Assembly (NCBI RefSeq): GCF_014066305.1
Contig: NW_023501056.1
Coordinates: forward strand, 398,501-462,500
DNA from: Letharia columbiana
Taxonomy: Eukaryota > Ascomycota > Lecanoromycetes > Lecanorales > Parmeliaceae
Direction of reading: 5' to 3'
Length of the DNA stretch: 64,000 bases
Below the pieces are notes generated by a model. That model was not told the DNA's origin, ran no database searches, and saw nothing but the letters and a program-made list of their open reading frames with translations. Of the stretch, positions 34,433 through 45,246 are shown one piece after another (position 1 is the stretch's first letter; each line of letters starts with the position of its first letter). The translations under genes and the position numbers were made by a program.

Positions 34433-36168
34433 ATCGCAGTCGAGGGTTGCGTAAGAATCATCTCTAACGATTCACCATACCTTACTGACGAAGAGACAGG
34501 GCCATGGCACCCTCCACGCCATCTACGCCTCCGTCGAAAAGACCTGCGAGATCAACAAGTGGAAGGGCATTGACCTCCTCATCATCGGCGGCGACTTCCA
34601 GGTCCGCCCTCCCTCCAGGATCGAGACTGAGCTATATCTAACATGCTCAGGCAGTCCGCAATAGCTACGATCTCAATTGCATGTCTGTACCCCATAAATT
34701 CCGAGCTATAGGGGATTTCCACGAATACTACAGCGGCGCCCGTCTTGCCCCCTACCTCACCCTCTTCGTCGGCGGTAATCATGAAGCCAGCTCCCACCTC
34801 CAAGAGCTATACTACGGTGGCTGGGTAGCGCCCAAAATCTACTACCTAGGTGCTGCCAATGTCGTTCGCTTTGGAGATCTACGCATAGCTGGGCTCAGTG
34901 GTATATGGAAGGGTTACAACTACAACAAGCCCCACTTTGAGAGGCTGCCGTACAGTGCGGATGAGATAAAGAGTCTGTACCATGTGCGGGAGATTGACGT
35001 GAGGAAGCTGTTGCTGTTGAGGACACAGGTAGATCTGGGGATTAGCCACGATTGGCCGAGGGGTGTGGAATGGCAGGGTGATTGGAAGGCGCTGTTCAGG
35101 AAGAAAGACCTCTTTGAGGCAGATGCTAGGGCTGGGACGTTAGGGAGCTCGGCGGCAAGATATGTGATGGATCGGTTGAGGCCGCCTCATTGGTTTGCGG
35201 CGCATTTGCATTGCAAGTTCGCTGCGGTTGTGGACTATGGCAAGGAAGCTGGGAGCTTGGAGCCTGCCATGAACGGTGAGAGTACCAATGGCATAAAGAA
35301 GATGGAGGAGAATCAAAATGATATTGAGGACGAGGGCCCTCCAGCGGAGCCTCCTACTCCCGCCAAGAATACCGATGAGATAGACCTTGATATCGACTCT
35401 GACGATGCCGCAAATACAGCCCAAGTATCAGCGAACCTTCAAGCGCCTCCAGACTCCTCTATCATAACGTCGGACCTCCGCTCACAGCTCCCCGCCTCAT
35501 TCGCGCGCCCCAAGACCCCTCAGCTATCCAAAAACGCGCCACCACCTCCTCCGCCGCCAGCGATCACGAACCTCACGACTAACTTCCTTGCCCTAGACAA
35601 ATGCCTTCCCAACCGCAAATTCCTCCAACTCCTATCTATTGACCCCCTCGCTCCCTCAACCCCACCTGCTCCGCCAACTCTCACTTACGACAAGGAATGG
35701 CTAGCCATCCTCCGCGTCTTCGGCTCTCAGGACCCGCACCTGCCCTCTCCCCGAGATCCGGGCGAAGCAGTCTATGCACCTTTGATAGCCAAGGAGGAGG
35801 AGTGGGTGGAAGAACATCTGGTCAAACAGGGGAAGATGGCGGTGCCAACGCGCTTTGATACCACGGCGTTGGTGTATGACGGCTCTGCTATCGGCAGCGT
35901 GGGCAGAGAGCAGCCGAGGGAGTACACAAATCCGCAAACCAAGGCGTTTTGTGAGATGCTCGGTATGCCCAATCATTTCGAAGCCAGTGAGGAGGAGAGA
36001 GAGGAGATGAGGATGAACAAAGGGCTACAGATTCAGAGCGAGATTTCTAGCGGTGGCAGCAGAGGGCGCGGAAGAGGTGGGGGTGGGGGTGGGGGTGTTC
36101 ATAGGGGTAGAGGCGGAGGAGGGAGAAGTGGTGGGAGAGGGCAGGGGAGGGGAAGGGGTTTTCGATGA
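34427..36168 (+). CDS. DBR1: Lariat RNA debranching enzyme
   Basis: Metallophosphoesterase that hydrolyses the 2'-5' bond of excised intron lariats in the nucleus. Exons 34427-34450 (8 codons, MHIAVEGC), 34500-34601 and 34651-36168 join in frame to 547 aa. Metal-site motifs are visible: VEGCGHG at the start, IIGGDFQ with Asp40, and GGNHE at 83-87; further on come GGWVAPKIYYLG, GISHDWPRGV and HWFAAHLHCKF, the last His cluster. After about residue 190 comes an acidic Pro-rich linker, then the Dbr1 C-terminal domain (FLALDKCLPNRKFLQLL, YDKEWLAILRVF), and a Gly/Arg-rich RGG tail (last ~40 residues) suited to RNA binding. The start was set by the splice that restores the N-terminal motif. Intact. 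Confidence 0.95.
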
Positions 36169-36493
36169 TTGGCTGCTAAGGCCAAAGAGCGAAGCAGACT
36201 CGATCGTAATTGCATGGCTGCTGAAGATATCTTTTCTACGGCCGTGGGGCCTGGTCTAGCGTCTATTCTATGGCCTTGAAGCCTGCTTTTGAGATACCCA
36301 ATGGCATCAAGTTGCTCAAGCAAATGTCTCAAGGGCTGTCGCTGAACGGTTCCAAGATTTGAGGGTCTCATCCCCTGCTTCTGGTTGAATAAGGGGCTTG
36401 CTGCCTACCAGTCATGAATGTTCAAGATGACATCGAGCCTGAATTCTCGCAGGAGGTTCAGTTAATTTTCCTCGAGACCTGGCACAGTCCAGT
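36169..36493. other. Convergent intergenic region
   Basis: 325 bp between the stops of DBR1 (+) and the queuosine salvage gene (-). No coding or repeat signal seen; 3' UTRs. Confidence 0.5.
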
Positions 36494-37650
36494 TCAATAC
36501 CAGATGCTTCGAGTGCGATGATGGGGGATGCAGTCATGGCCTTTCGTCTCCATTTCCTTCATGGTATCGTAGAGGAAGAAATCGATCAGGATAGCATTGA
36601 GGTGCGTCTCCGGGTGCTGACGCCGAATCTCCCGCCTCAGAAGCTCGACGCACCAGATGCTGCATCCACGCAATTGAATCTCCCACGGGTGACCGCTCTC
36701 AATGGCTCTCTTTTGCCGGATGTGAGACTCTAGAGGTGGACTGTACTGGAGGCAGCCGAGTGAGTGGAGCATCTGAGGGATTCTGTAGTCTGCGAACATG
36801 GTGATCTGATCGATGTCGTGGAAAGAGCCAAAGCCTTCGCCTTCGAAGCAGGCCCAGAGGTCTGCGACTAGGATCTGTGTCCGCTTGTGGAAACGGACTG
36901 TGGTGTCTTCGAACCTGTGACGATCGTCCAAGCAGGGGAAATTGTCAACGATGAGTTTGACTAGAGCGGCAGCAGATCCTTTGCATTGCTCAATGCAAGT
37001 GGTAAAAGTCCCCTCAAACTGGTCTCGTAAGACGTATCCAGCCTCTCGTAAGCAGTAAATCCTGTCTCCCAGAAGAGGCATTGGCGGGGAATTGGCCGAC
37101 GTTCTGAATACATGCTGGAGTAAAGCATCGGTGCATTTCCCTTCATTTATCCAGAAAGATGGGCTTGTTATCGGTATTCCTGAAGGCCGCCTCCAGTAAG
37201 CCTCCACCCAATTGAACACATACTCCAACCCGTACCTTCATCGAGAGCTCGCTGGATGGCCGCAACAAGGCTCCAGTAGCCCGTCCACGTCTTGCCGCGA
37301 TACTCAACGGCGTACTGCTCGGGTAATGCACCGTCGGACCAGAAGCAAAAGTTGAGCAAATCCATAAGGAAAATGAAATCCACGGTACTTTCATCCTTGG
37401 CTTTGGGATGCAGTTCATGCTTCGACCAGTCTCGAGTGCTGTATTGCTTTTCTTGTATCAATGTCCAGATCAATGAAGCAGCGACCTTGGTCCCTCGCAT
37501 GTCCAATGCCACGTCAGTAGAATTGTCGTAGATGTATTCCGCATCCTCCAGGACCCCTGTTTTAGCAGGTCTAGGCGAACTGTTGCCATCTATGCCCAGG
37601 GATTTGCGGAGGAGCTCCAAAAGATCGGAGTCCACCTCATCGTCTGACAT
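36494..37650 (-). CDS. Queuosine salvage protein (DUF2419, QNG1 type)
   Basis: Family of nucleosidases that release queuine from queuosine nucleoside or its 5'-phosphate, so that eukaryotes can modify wobble-position tRNA with bacterial or dietary queuine. Exons 37650-37236 and 37179-36494 give 366 aa. Signatures: an N-terminal LNFCFWSDG, YRGKTWTGYWSLVAAIQRALDEG joined by splicing to IPITSPSFW, then PLLGDRIYCLREAG, FHKRTQILVADLWACF, DIDQITMFADYRIPQMLH, LGCLQYSP and the C-terminal RGCSIWCVELLRREI. The splice replaces an intron reading SMCSIGWRL that does not fit the family. Length matches usual 340-390 aa. Divergent from UBA2, sharing a ~500 bp promoter region. Confidence 0.9.
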
Positions 37651-38155
37651 TCCGAGAACAACGAATCCGGAGAGGTGTCATGCAGTGAGTGTAACCTTGA
37701 TACGGCAAATGCTCCGAGAAGTTTTAATGCAGGTAGGATGCCTGCCTTAGGCTGTGAAACCGAATTTTCAACCCCAATATTCTAAAAAAGCGCAAACATA
37801 ACAACAACATAAAGCCTCCAAAGTTAGGAAAAGATAGTGTACAGAAGGACAAGATTAAGAAGGAGTGAGAGAAAGGAGTGACCGAAAGCGATCTGATAAC
37901 AGAAACTCTAAATACGATCAGATCCAGGTGCGCTAGCGGCCCCCGTATGTTGTACTAGCGGTAAGCGCGTCTTTACAGTAAAGTATGTTGTAAGCTTTAC
38001 ATTTGAGGAGTCAAAGTGATCACTCTTGTTATTCCTCTTCATCTTACTCCCGTCTTTCTTACTGTCGTTCCTTTTGTTCTATGTCACCCTCATATAATCT
38101 TTTCACCAATTACTCTATCAACTCTCCCTAACCCTCCTAAGTACCCCACGCAGCC
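37651..38155. promoter_or_regulatory. Divergent promoter region (queuosine salvage gene / UBA2)
   Basis: 505 bp between two start codons pointing apart. On the UBA2 side a pyrimidine-rich tract (about 38018-38140, many CTCTT/TTCCT runs) resembles the CT-rich core promoters of ascomycete housekeeping genes. No clear TATA box. Confidence 0.45.
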
Positions 38156-40221
38156 ATGGGGCGAGATCGATTCGCAAAGCAGTCCTTGGGCTATCTATAC
38201 CCTAGGATCAAACAGGTTTGTTCTGTCCCCCCTTCGGTTGTCAGCCTCTACTGATAGTGGCATTCATCAGTCTCGCATTCTGATGGTCGGCGCTGGAGGA
38301 ATTGGCTGCGAGCTGCTGAAGAATCTTGTTCTCACCGGCTTCGGTGAGATCCACATCGTTGATCTGGACACCATCGACCTCAGCAACCTCAACCGTCAAT
38401 TCCTCTTTCGTCAAGAGCATATCAAGAAGTCTAAGGCTTTGGTGGGCTATCATACTTTACCATTGGGAAAACACTTGTTCATACTTCATTCAGGTCGCAA
38501 AGGAGAGCGCCGCCAAGTTCAACCCTCACATCAAGCTCGAGGCGCACCATGCCAACATCAAAGATCCTCAATTCAATATAGAATGGTTTCAGAGCTTCGC
38601 ACTTATATTCAATGCCCTTGACAACCTCGATGCGCGACGGCATGTCAACAAGATGTGCTTGGCTGCGGACGTTGCCTTGATTGAGAGTGGTACGACGGGA
38701 TTCAATGGGCAGGTTCAGCCCATCATCAAGGTTAGTCGCACGAATGTCTTGCAGTGGTACCAAAAAGCTTATCTTTTCAGGGCAAAACCGAATGCTACGA
38801 CTGTAGTACCAAAGAAGTGCCCAAGAGCTTCCCTGTCTGCACTATCAGGAGTACTCCCAGTCAGCCGATTCATTGCATAGTGTGGGCGAAGAGCTACCTA
38901 TTCACCGAATTGTTTGGGACCAGCGAGGAGGAAACCCCCGAATTCGATCATTCAGAGGACAGTGAGAACGCTAAGGAGATAGAGAACCTTAGGCAAGAGT
39001 CGCAGGCGCTCAATAGCATACGGCAGTCGATGGGTTCGGATGACCTCGCTCGCAAAGTGTTCGATAAGGTCTTTAAAGATGACATCAATCGATTACGGAG
39101 TATGGAGGATATGTGGAAGACAAGGAAGCAGCCCAACGCTCTTGACTTTGATGGGGTCTCAAAAGGGGCATCTGGAACAAAACCATCTGTTGCGCAACAT
39201 GACCAGAAGGCGTGGACGGTAGCCGAGAACTTCACTGTGTTCTGTGACAGGTACGTACTCCTAAGTGCAAGTGCTCGTCGGATCCGCTAACGTGATCAGT
39301 CTTCGCCGCCTGAGTACCCGACTGCAGACGTCTCAGGCTCGATCTGAAGCCGACACTGCAGCTCCTGTGCTCATGTTCGACAAAGATGATGAGGACACCC
39401 TCGACTTCGTCGCAGCTAGCGCCAACCTCCGCTCTATCGTTTTCGGGATTGAGTCAAAGTCCAAGTTTGATATCAAGCAAATGGCGGGTAACATCATTCC
39501 CGCTATTGCGACAACAAATGCCATTACCGCCAGCCTTTGCGTCATGCAAGCTTTCAAGGTCATGCGAGGAGATCTAGACAAAGCTAAAATGGTCTTCCTC
39601 GAGCGCTCGGCTGCCCGTGTCATCAACAGCGATACCTTGAAGCCACCAAACCCCAATTGTAATGTCTGCGGTGTGATGTCGTCGACCCTGATTCTCGACC
39701 CTGACCGAGCAACGCTCAAAGATCTAGTTGAAGATATCCTGAAGACGCAACTGGGCTACGGAGATGAATTCAGCATTAACAATGAAGTCGGGACCCTGTA
39801 CGATCCAGACCTAGATGACAATCTGTCGAAGAAATTCAGCGATCTCGGAGTGAAAGCAGACAGCTTCTTGACCGTCATTGACGATGATGAAGATGATCCT
39901 CGTGTCAACCTATCGTTCGCTATATTGGAGAAGACCTTACCGGCAGACACCAAAGCCGTTCAGCTTCCCAAGAAACTCGACATCGCCCGTAAACCCAAAC
40001 ATGCACCAGCTCCTCTCACCAATGGGGACACCAATGGCCACGTGACAACCTCGCCTGTCGGTACGAAGCGAAAGCGAAGCTTAGAAGAACCTGAAAGTGG
40101 TCTACAGCAAGGCCATAAGCGTGGCAAGATCCATATGCCTTCCAAAGCCATCGGCTTCCAGGACGATGGTCTGGTTATCGCTGATGACTCAAACGATGGA
40201 GCAATCGTCATCGACGATTGA
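38156..40221 (+). CDS. UBA2: SUMO-activating enzyme subunit Uba2
   Basis: Catalytic half of the SUMO E1; adenylates SUMO with Aos1 and carries it as a thioester. Exons 38156-38215, 38271-38441, 38494-38730, 38781-39250 and 39300-40221 join in frame to 619 aa. ATP-binding VGAGGIG at 26-32 is followed by [16 protein letters not shown]. The first Zn Cys pair CYDC is at 161/164 and the second is CNVC. The catalytic Cys is 176 in KSFPVCTIR. The ubiquitin-like fold domain ([21 protein letters not shown]) precedes a basic, acidic-ended tail with likely nuclear signals (KRKRS, HKRGK) and a [14 protein letters not shown] end typical of a SUMO-interacting motif. Length is normal and all catalytic residues are present. 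Confidence 0.96.
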
Positions 40222-40650
40222 GTCTAGCTTTCTACGATCAGGTTTACGTCGTTCATGAATTTCTTTGCATATGAGGTGTTCTTTCTCCCAATCTCGAAAA
40301 GCGATACCAGGAGCATCGGCGGAGAATTGGCGCTATCTACAGGAAACGGACTCGCGTCCAAATCGCATGGCGTATACCAGGGCGTCTACGGTAACAAAGA
40401 TCACGCGCGACTTGGACATAGCTTGAGATTAATCCAGACTTGAAGAAGATAATGCAGACTCGAAGAACAGAGCATACGGCATACTCTTGTCTGCCTTCTC
40501 TACTAAAGCAAAGATAGATGCTAGACAAATTACGTTCTTGATCTAACCATTGCCAAAGCTATTCAAGAAGTTCTTTGTCCTCCCTCCCATCTTCTCAGGC
40601 GTAGACAATAAAAGACATCCAGAGCACGCTAGATAGAATGCCAAGCCCTC
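40222..40650. other. 3' flank of UBA2
   Basis: About 430 bp, UBA2 3' UTR and spacer up to the first copy of the 13-bp repeat. No gene seen. Confidence 0.5.
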
Positions 40651-41587
40651 GACCCTCCAACATGGTGTTTACCTGCATGTAATAATACCGTTGTTTTGGG
40701 TGGCTGCGTTTTGTATGGGCGCCACATAAATAAGGCGCGCGTCGCCGAGACATCGTTGTCGTGTCGCGACCTCGCTTTACTTGCATGGGGCGGTAGGCGG
40801 AAGGCTTTGTCCGCCTGTTGCTCCTTGGCGGAATTTGTTGGGTGTGCGGGTTGGCGGCCACTATGAGGTTTCGAGACCTCGCTGTCGCCTTTCTGGTGGG
40901 GCTTCTGATAGCCCCGGGCCCGGGCTTGTACCGCTTGGCGGAATTTGTTGGGATGTGGGTTGGGTCTCTTGGGGGGATCTCGCTTCGTGAGGGGGGGTTC
41001 TGGGCCTTGGGGTTTCCGCATCTTTGCGATACCGCCTGTCTATCTGTTATTGTTATTGGGCTCCTTGGCCTTTGACCCTGCTTATGGCCGTTTTTGCGTA
41101 TATAGCCCTGCGAACTCGCTCCTCGATCTCTGTCTAGTACCCGCTTTTATTGTGAACTTCGTCTTATCTTATTCCTCGCGGACTTTGAAATGGGGCCTAA
41201 AGAGCTTCGCTCTCTGGGTTAGGGATGCTTTATTTTCGCGCTTGGTTTAGGCGGGTTGCGTTGTCCCTTTGGGTTTTTTCCTTCGTTGGTCGCCTTCTTT
41301 ATGGGAGAAGGGGGAGGGGGCTTCGGGGGCGACGACCTAGCTCGAATGGTGGGCCTGCTTTTGCATGTGTAGCTCTTTTTTAGTGAATTGTGTCTTGCTT
41401 TGGGTGGTCTTATCCCTGGTTTATACATCGAGCTCCTTCTGTATCTAGCCCTTACTGGGGGCTGGGGGATTGGCTTTATGGTTGTTTGACGATGCGTGTG
41501 GGGGGGGGGTGGGTTCGGTTGGCTGTCCTTTTACTTTCAGATGTGGCTGGTCGCCTATGGCCTGGTCTTGTTTTGACCCTCCAACAT
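40651..41587. mobile_element. Putative inserted element with 13-bp direct repeats
   Basis: The 13-mer GACCCTCCAACAT occurs exactly at 40651-40663 and 41575-41587. The 911 bp between differ sharply from the flanks: plus strand very G/T-rich, minus strand C/A-rich, with runs such as nine or more Gs near 41501. Inside, a 19-bp direct repeat (CTTGGCGGAATTTGTTGGG) occurs at 40824 and 40934. Minus-strand frames encode Pro/Lys-rich peptides (KARSSP..PKPPPPSPIKK) but no transposase or reverse transcriptase. No terminal inverted repeats and no clear poly-A tail. A 13-bp duplication would suit a target-primed non-LTR insertion or a non-autonomous derivative. The class is unresolved, and a chance repeat is not excluded. 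Confidence 0.5.
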
Positions 41588-41706
41588 CTGTCACCCCCCT
41601 ACAAACAAACAACCTTTGTTTTCTGAACCTCATCAGTCACACTTGATGATACTTAGAATCGCTAGCATATCTAATCAACTTCATCATCCACTTCGACCGA
41701 CCCATC

Positions 41707-42589
41707 ATGCACTCCCACCTCGCTACCTCCATCTCCATCGCCCTTCTCACCCTCCTCCCTACAGCTCTCTCCCACGGCCACCAGGTCCCCATTTCCGACG
41801 ACGCCGACTGGGCAACGCGTCATATGGCCGAAGAACATCACATTACGAATCTCGATCCCTCCGCTTTCTTTACCTTGCACGACTATGATTCGTCCGGCCA
41901 ATGGAGCCCCGACGAGATCCGACGAACGTACGGGCTAGATGACGAGAGCGCTAAGGATGTGCCGCAGGAAAAGAAAACAAACGCTGTACAAGAGGTTATA
42001 GGGATGTTTGACGAAGACGGGGATGGGGCCATTAGTAGGGAGGAGTGGATGGATGGGTGGGTGAAGCATGGGAAGAGGTTGCCGGACTTTGGGGTAGGTT
42101 GTCACAACCGTTACAATAAGCATTGGGCTCGGGCTTCAAGATGGGTCAAGACAATTGGGAGAGTCGTCCTTGGATCTCAACTGTCTTGATGCCTTCACAC
42201 TTAGGATGTCCACAGGGCATACTGGGACCCGTGCAGAGTCTTTTTCGGCCATTGCTATGAAGAAGGTCATGAAGTCTATGCTAATCCTTGATTCCAATGT
42301 CAGACTGGACCCGGACATCATGGCGATGACGAGTATGAGTACGAAATCCATCATTTCGAGAAGTTTCATGATGAGAGTGGGTCGCTCCTTCCTAAAACCC
42401 TTCTCTGCTACCGTCTACTAACGGGGTCGACTATCGATAGATACGAGAGAAGAAGACCTCACGCATCCTGAAGACATCGCCCATTTCCGAAAACATGATG
42501 AGATGGATGCTCAGGCAGAGTACCAGGAGCAAATGGACCGAATGCCCATAGTGGAGCAGAACATACCCCAGAAGTTTCGGCGGTACTAG
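41707..42589 (+). CDS. Secretory-pathway EF-hand protein
   Basis: Exons 41707-42093, 42304-42376 and 42441-42589 give 202 aa. An N-terminal signal peptide (MHSHLATSISIALLTLLPTA, cleavage near 22-26) is followed by two EF-hand loops: residues 59-70 (DYDSSGQWSPDE) and 102-113 (DEDGDGAISREE), both with acidic residues at positions 1, 3 and 12. The C-terminal part, rebuilt through the two introns, is rich in His/Glu (GPGHHGDDEYEYEIHHFEKFHDE), then EEDLTHPEDIAHFRKHDE and PQKFRRY. This resembles the nucleobindin-like ER/Golgi calcium proteins of fungi. Intron 1 is long for this region (210 nt); its acceptor was chosen because it alone restores GPGHHGD in frame. No KDEL-type end, so secretion or Golgi location is possible. 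Its biological role is unknown. Confidence 0.82.
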
Positions 42590-43010
42590 AGGCGCTGGTA
42601 GTCATCGGCTTTTCTACTTTACGTTCACTGCGCTGTTTTGCTGGATCAAATTCTGGGATGCTGCTGGTCGGTATTTCTTCGTCAACTATTCCGTGACGTA
42701 CTTTGTACTGTAGGTTAGTATCCTGGTGTTGGCTAGAATGGGCGACCTGTGAACGGGGCTCGCATGATCAATTACGGGCGCATTGAGCTGGAAAAGCGAT
42801 ACGCAAGGGCTTGGGCCTACGATCGAACGCACGGCCGTCTCTCAGCCGTGATTTATTGCGCCCTTTCCTTCATGCGCTTCAGCGCCAGTGTTGCCATTAC
42901 CCTGCTCTTGAGACATGCACGAATTTGGAGGAAAATTGTACGCCCTTGGAAAGCTGTCATCGAGTTCAGAAGCTCTGCAGCTGAATCTGTTGCTACATTA
43001 TGGTCACAGA
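42590..43010. other. Intergenic between two small secretory genes
   Basis: About 420 bp, 3' UTR of the EF-hand gene and promoter of the next. An open frame runs upstream of the ATG at 43011 but without the signal peptide in the right place. Confidence 0.4.
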
Positions 43011-43833
43011 ATGCATCTCTCTTGGACGTTGCGGCTCTCAACCATATCAGCTATCCTTGCCTCCTTATGCATACTCTCCAGTGCAACACCTACGTCTTTC
43101 ACAATCACCAAAGATGGGGCCAACCATGAAGTCAGTGCCAAAGCTGTGCCCGGCCCACTTCGCAACCTTCCAGCACTCCCCCAAACCCAGTCTATCAGCA
43201 ACCGCGGCCTCTCTTACGGCTCATGGGGCAACGGCTGTACGTATTTTCGGAGTTCATCTTTCCTCTTCTGGACCAGATCTAGAGCCTCGAGACAGTTCCT
43301 TGAGAATGTCTACTCTGTATACATGTTCCAAGGCTTAACACATACCCTCTCGGAAAGGCAATGCTGACTCTGAAACGATAATCTAGGGTCCTCTCGCTCC
43401 AACACCTACGTGAGAACCCCTCCACGGGTCACTTCTGTCCCAACAAGAAATACCGACTGACCCCACAACCTCCCAGTCCGCTCTCCTCCCCGTCCTCCCC
43501 GCCGCGGCCAAGCTCTCCCTCTTTTACACCAAACTCCACCTGCTCTCTTCCTCCTTCCCACCCACTCTCTCAGCCACCGCCCCAGCAATCCTCGACGGTA
43601 TAGCGGGCCAAATGGTGCGGTTTCAATGCGGCGGACTCGAATTGAGTTTCTTCAGCAGTACCCTGATCCCCTGGAGCTTCGTGGCTACGGTGGCGGCGAG
43701 GTTGAGGCAGAGCACGGCGAACGGGTTTACAGGACTGCACGGGACGGTGTTTGAGCATAAGGCGGCTGGGCTGGTGGTGTTTGTGACGTTGGTGGCGGCG
43801 GGTGTGCCGGTGCCGGGGCTGTTGCCACGCTAG
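43011..43833 (+). CDS. Small secreted or membrane-anchored protein, family unknown
   Basis: Exons 43011-43236, 43387-43409 and 43477-43833 give 201 aa; the middle exon is only 23 nt, yet the frame runs cleanly through all joins. The start was chosen at MHLSWTLRLSTIS because it opens a signal peptide (hydrophobic to about 26, ending SSATPTS). Then comes a short mature region with SYGSWGNGWSSRSNTY, an Ala/Leu/Pro-rich stretch, and a hydrophobic C-terminal half (LSFFSSTLIPWSFVATVAARL, GLVVFVTLVAAGVPVPG) that could form one or two membrane helices or a GPI-type signal. One Cys only in the mature part (RFQCGG). I do not recognise the family. Base composition of the last exon is GC-rich compared with its neighbours. 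Confidence 0.68.
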
Positions 43834-45246
43834 GTGCGGTGCCTTTTGGTCAGTGGATTGGGTGTGGAGTACGAACATCGTGAGCTAGAATATGATCATT
43901 TTTATTCTTCGATCCTCCAAGTTTTCTCCTTTCCCAGCGTGGAATCGCTAGGCCCCATGCGCATGGTTTAAGGGGCAACATCCTGGCTATAGGAGCCTTC
44001 GGCTATTCGATGGCTTTGCGAGTCTATGCGCACGAGCTGACCGGTTGAACTTTAGACAAGATGATTATTGTATGCGAACCTTCCCTGTCAAAGAACCTTC
44101 AAACCGGTTGAAAGAAACGGACGCGCCCTTTCCGCCAAGCGACACCCCAACCTCCGAGTAATGAAACGACGTCGGTTATGGCTCGAGAATTTGCTGTTCA
44201 CTCGCGCTGATATCTTACGAGCATGACTGCCATGGCCCTTGACAGTTTTGAGCCTCCGGAGCTGGAATGGTCATTCGAACTCTCAACCCTGCCTCTTGGC
44301 TCCACCGTCGAGAACCTAGCCTCATTCTAGGTATTCGCCTCGGAATGTACGTACCGGGGTACTGCATTTTGCGACGACAGCCGCTCCAACCAGGGTGGTG
44401 CAATGAGCTTGGAATAGCAGGATCTGAATACATCCGTGAGAACGGGAGGTGCCTGCTTCCTAACCCGGAGGGTTGGTGATTCGACGATTCCTGCGGATGC
44501 ATTACATACATACACATCACGGGGATTATCAGATATGTTCCTAGAGCGTCGACGATTGTCTCGGCCCTGGCGATGAGCTATCATCGTCTGCCTTCGCGCA
44601 ACGTGCCTGCCTGTCGCTCAGCCAAGGTGAATAGCAACCCACCCACCAAAGTCTGCCACACTTCGCAGTCGTATGTATGGACCGTGCGTGGTGGATAGCA
44701 CGTTCTCAGCCTTGTGCTGGGTGGACGGATTTTACATTCGCTGCGGTCAGCTAGCCCCGCGCCTCCTGTGCGCCTGCTGATATGTGTACCGCTTGCCGGC
44801 GTTCAGTCAACCGATCGTTGTTTGCTATTATCCTTAGTGGTGAATCCCTGCGGCTTTGGTGCTGAAGTCGGAGGATGGGAGTAACATCGTTCAATGGGAG
44901 GATGAAAGAACGAGGCTGAAGGTTGCGCAGCCGATGCAACACTAGTGGAGGTAATCATCTTCGGTGGGGTTCAGGCTTGGGTCCGCATTTGTGCGGCAGG
45001 GTGAGTGCGGAGCACGTTGAGAGAATGCTTTTGCATCTGCACTCGTCCAGTCAAGCATAGAATTATGGACCCCAAGCGTAGAGTCGCTCTGTCACTTTCC
45101 AAGCTAGGTCTAGGCAGATTGTTGAACATTGGGGAGGAAGAAGTTTTATCATCAAGGGGAAGGGCGTCTACATGTTTGCCACACCTAATATTACGGGAGA
45201 TGAGAATCCAGTTTTGGACCTTGTCCTCCTCTCCACAAACTCCCAC
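43834..45246. other. Gene-poor interval, no supported gene
   Basis: About 1.4 kb. Short frames at 44215-44520 (-) and 44267-44479 (+) are mirror shadows of each other and lack motifs. Nothing else seen. Confidence 0.45.
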
